From CAZQCJ01 sp964591885 (lineage in GTDB: Bacteria > Patescibacteriota > Microgenomatia > PFEM01 > JAPLYW01), in contig CAZQCJ010000010.1 in assembly GCA_964591885.1 (NCBI GenBank), forward strand, positions 1 through 6,630: 6,630 bases of DNA. The letters run 5' to 3'. Under the pieces are notes generated by a model, which was not told the origin of the DNA, did not search any database, and worked only from the letters and a program-made list of their open reading frames with translations. Shown here piece after piece: positions 4,878-6,630 of the stretch. The translations under genes were made by a program, and so were the position numbers. The first letter of the stretch is position 1. Each line of letters starts with the position of its first letter.

Positions 4878-5410
4878 TCTTTGATTCTCTGTAAAATATC
4901 TTTGTGGATTAACTCAATCGGTCGTTCTCCATTAACTTTAATTAATTTTCCTCTTTGAGAATAAAAAGCCAAAACCGGCTCAGTTTCTTGATGATAAATT
5001 TTCAAACGCTTCTTAATCATTTCCGGCTTATCGTCTTGTCGGCCCCTCTTAAGTAATCTTTTAATATTTTCTTTATCAAAAACCTCAATGTATAAAACTT
5101 TATCAACAGAAAATTTAAACATCTGAGCCTGCTTTAAAGAACGAGGAAAGCCATCAATAACAACCCCTTTCTTGTAATTTAAGGACGCTAACTGCTTATT
5201 CATTGCCTCAACAGTTAACTTATCCGCCACCAGCTTACCGGTTGTCATTGCTTCTTTAACAGCTCGTCCCTTTCCCGAGTTCTCCCGAGAAAAATAATAA
5301 AGGACATTACTGGCTTCCAGCCAGGGGATACCTAGCACTTCGGCTAACAATTTAGCTTGAGTTGATTTTCCTGATCCCGGAGGGCCTAAAACAATTAGGT
5401 TCTTTAACAT
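4874..5410 (-). CDS. adk: Adenylate kinase family protein, short LID, altered NMP site
   Basis: Adenylate kinases convert ATP plus AMP to two ADP in the cytoplasm. The 178-residue product has the P-loop GPPGSGKST (9-17), GKLVADKL (58-65), DGFPR (86-90) with Gln94, and a LID reduced to a few residues between about 122 and 130; long-form enzymes such as E. coli (214) carry about 30 more. The phosphate-binding arginines are kept: Arg90, Arg118, Arg122, Arg124 and Arg135 align with E. coli R88, R119, R123, R156 and R167. The NMP-binding motif is not: E. coli STGDMLR reads EASNVLY here (32-38), losing the Thr and the AMP-phosphate Arg36. The alignment has no gap there, so this is substitution, not a frameshift. 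The P-loop has GKST instead of GKGT. Position between secY and map is the standard adk place, but AMP specificity is uncertain. The start is 1 base after secY. Confidence 0.88.
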   Translation of the reverse strand: MLKNLIVLGPPGSGKSTQAKLLAEVLGIPWLEASNVLYYFSRENSGKGRAVKEAMTTGKLVADKLTVEAMNKQLASLNYKKGVVIDGFPRSLKQAQMFKFSVDKVLYIEVFDKENIKRLLKRGRQDDKPEMIKKRLKIYHQETEPVLAFYSQRGKLIKVNGERPIELIHKDILQRIKE

Positions 5411-5411
5411 T

Positions 5412-6630
5412 TTATTTTAAGAAACCTTCATAGCTGCGCATAACCATCATTGATTCCAGTTGCTTTGTTGTTTCCAGGATAACCGAAACAACAATTAAAA
5501 CCCCTGTTCCACCAATACTCATCGTGGCAATGCCAGTTAAGCCCTGAGCAATAGAGGGCAGAATCGCAATTAAACCTAAAAAGACAGCCCCTACTAAAGT
5601 AATCCTATTTAAAATTTTATTCAAATAGAAAACCGTTGGCTCACCTGGCCTAATACCAGGAATAAAACCGCCGTATTTTTTAATCTCTTCGGCAATTTTT
5701 TGGGGATTAAAAACAACAGCAGTGTAAAAGTAGGTGAAACCAATAACTAAAATAAAGTAAATTAGATTATAAGCAAGACCGTTTGGCCGGAAAAAACCAG
5801 CTACACTAACAGCTAATTTGGCTAAAACCGGATTGGGAACACCTTGAAGAAAATTGCCTAACATTGAAGGAAGCAAAACCAGGGAAACAGCAAAGATGAT
5901 AGGAATAACGCCGGCTTGATTAATCCGTAAGGGTAGGTAGCTTGACTGGCCACCATACATCTTTTGACCACTAATCCGTCTGGCGTACTGAACTCTAATC
6001 TTACGCGAAGCCTCATTAATAAAAACAATCCCTGCCACAACTGCTAAACTCATCACAATAAAAATAATTAAGTTGAAAAAATTTTCTGGATTAAAAACAG
6101 CAATCGTCTGGCCAAAAGAAACAGGCAAACGGCCAACAATACCAGCAAAAATAAGCATTGAAATTCCGTTACCAATACCTTTTTCGGAAATTAATTCTCC
6201 CAGCCACATTAAAAAAATAGTCCCAGCTGTCATTGTCACCACCAAACTCATAATTCTTAAAGGATCAAGCTGGTCAATAATTTGCTGATTTCTTAAAAGA
6301 GCGTACATCCCAAAAGACTGCAAGGCCGCCAAGGGAACAGTTAAAATACGAGTGTATTGATTTATTTTTTTTCGGCCATATTCACCTTCTTTTTGCAGCG
6401 CCTCTAACTTAGGAATGGCCATAGTTAAAAGTTGAAAAATAATTGAAGAATTAATGTAGGGGTTTAAGCCCAAAGCCATAATAGAAAAATTAGCCAGAGT
6501 ACCACCAGAAAAAATATCTAAAAGACCCAAGAGCTGATTTCTGGCAAATAAATCTTTTAAAGCCTCTATATTAACAGCAGGGACAGGAATATGAGCCGCT
6601 AAACGAAAGATAACAAAAATAAAAGCGGTA
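5412..6630 (-). CDS. secY: Protein translocase subunit SecY (5' end outside window)
   Basis: SecY is the central pore subunit of the SecYEG channel, which moves unfolded proteins across or into the cytoplasmic membrane. The window holds 405 C-terminal residues; the frame is open to the edge and the visible N-terminus FIFVIFRLAAHIPVP corresponds to the first membrane helix, so about 25 residues are missing. Numbered from the first visible residue: the plug-region FSGGTLANFSIMALGLNPYI (40-59), KEGEYGRKKINQYTR (80-94), GELISEKGIGNGIS (144-157), the cytosolic loop YGGQSSYLPLRINQAGVIP (225-243), the SecA/ribosome-contact loop KYGGFIPGIRPGEPT (318-332) and the end VMRSYEGFLK. Long hydrophobic stretches lie between. 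Initiation at the internal TTG at 6530 would remove helix 1, so it is not the start. The TAA stop is 1 base before the adk ATG. Confidence 0.97.
   Translation of the reverse strand, partial: TAFIFVIFRLAAHIPVPAVNIEALKDLFARNQLLGLLDIFSGGTLANFSIMALGLNPYINSSIIFQLLTMAIPKLEALQKEGEYGRKKINQYTRILTVPLAALQSFGMYALLRNQQIIDQLDPLRIMSLVVTMTAGTIFLMWLGELISEKGIGNGISMLIFAGIVGRLPVSFGQTIAVFNPENFFNLIIFIVMSLAVVAGIVFINEASRKIRVQYARRISGQKMYGGQSSYLPLRINQAGVIPIIFAVSLVLLPSMLGNFLQGVPNPVLAKLAVSVAGFFRPNGLAYNLIYFILVIGFTYFYTAVVFNPQKIAEEIKKYGGFIPGIRPGEPTVFYLNKILNRITLVGAVFLGLIAILPSIAQGLTGIATMSIGGTGVLIVVSVILETTKQLESMMVMRSYEGFLK

Noticed and set aside
5270..5292. Direct repeat of CTCGGGA in adk as a sign of an insertion or frameshift explaining the odd NMP motif
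   Set aside because: The protein aligns gap-free with E. coli Adk through this stretch, so no bases were gained or lost; the repeat is short and likely chance.
5858..6040. Minus-strand 60-codon frame inside secY
   Set aside because: It lies in another frame within the conserved secY loop region; its hydrophobic look comes from the overlapping membrane-helix codons.
6528..6530. TTG at 6530 as the start of secY
   Set aside because: The frame stays open to the window edge and codes for the expected first membrane helix and HIPVP segment of SecY, so the true start lies outside.
1..6630. A new biological system, defence island, mobile element or CRISPR array
   Set aside because: All coding space is taken by twelve well-known housekeeping genes in canonical order, with gaps too small for anything else.

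Overview
The window is one uninterrupted, AT-rich ribosomal-protein and housekeeping operon read entirely on the minus strand. In transcription order (high to low coordinates) it holds secY (5' end off the window), adk, map, infA, rpmJ, rpsM, rpsK, rpsD, rpoA, rplQ, rplM and rpsI (3' end off the window). This is the distal part of the conserved bacterial spc and alpha operons, with the rplM-rpsI pair attached directly behind rplQ. Every gene is named from protein motifs read in the sequence. rpmJ is only 37 codons long and starts with GTG.

The layout is very compact. Junctions are 4-base ATGA overlaps (adk/map, rpoA/rplQ, rplQ/rplM), a nested start (rplM/rpsI), or gaps of 1 to 25 bases. The single larger gap is 93 bases between map and infA (4023-4115), and no stretch over 300 bases lacks a gene. 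I see no RNA gene, mobile element, CRISPR array, operon promoter or clear terminator, so the operon probably runs through the window in both directions.

The organism is a bacterium with a small, low-GC, lysine-rich coding style that uses TGA as a stop (adk, infA, rpoA and rplQ end in TGA). Code-25 lineages are therefore excluded. The streamlined layout, the zinc-type S4 and L36, and a GC-rich palindrome inside rpmJ are compatible with the Patescibacteria/CPR, perhaps a Microgenomates-like lineage. That placement is an inference from style, not a phylogeny.

The products work together: SecY builds the membrane channel for proteins made by these ribosomes; Map trims initiator methionine; IF1 starts translation; S13, S11, S4, S9, L36, L17 and L13 are ribosome parts; RpoA nucleates RNA polymerase; and the Adk-like kinase supports nucleotide balance. 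I found no new biological system here. The points most worth a second look are an adenylate-kinase homologue whose AMP-phosphate-binding motif is replaced, palindromes before and inside rpmJ, a shortened S11 N-terminus, a lysine-rich S9 extension, and small hairpins at two gene junctions.
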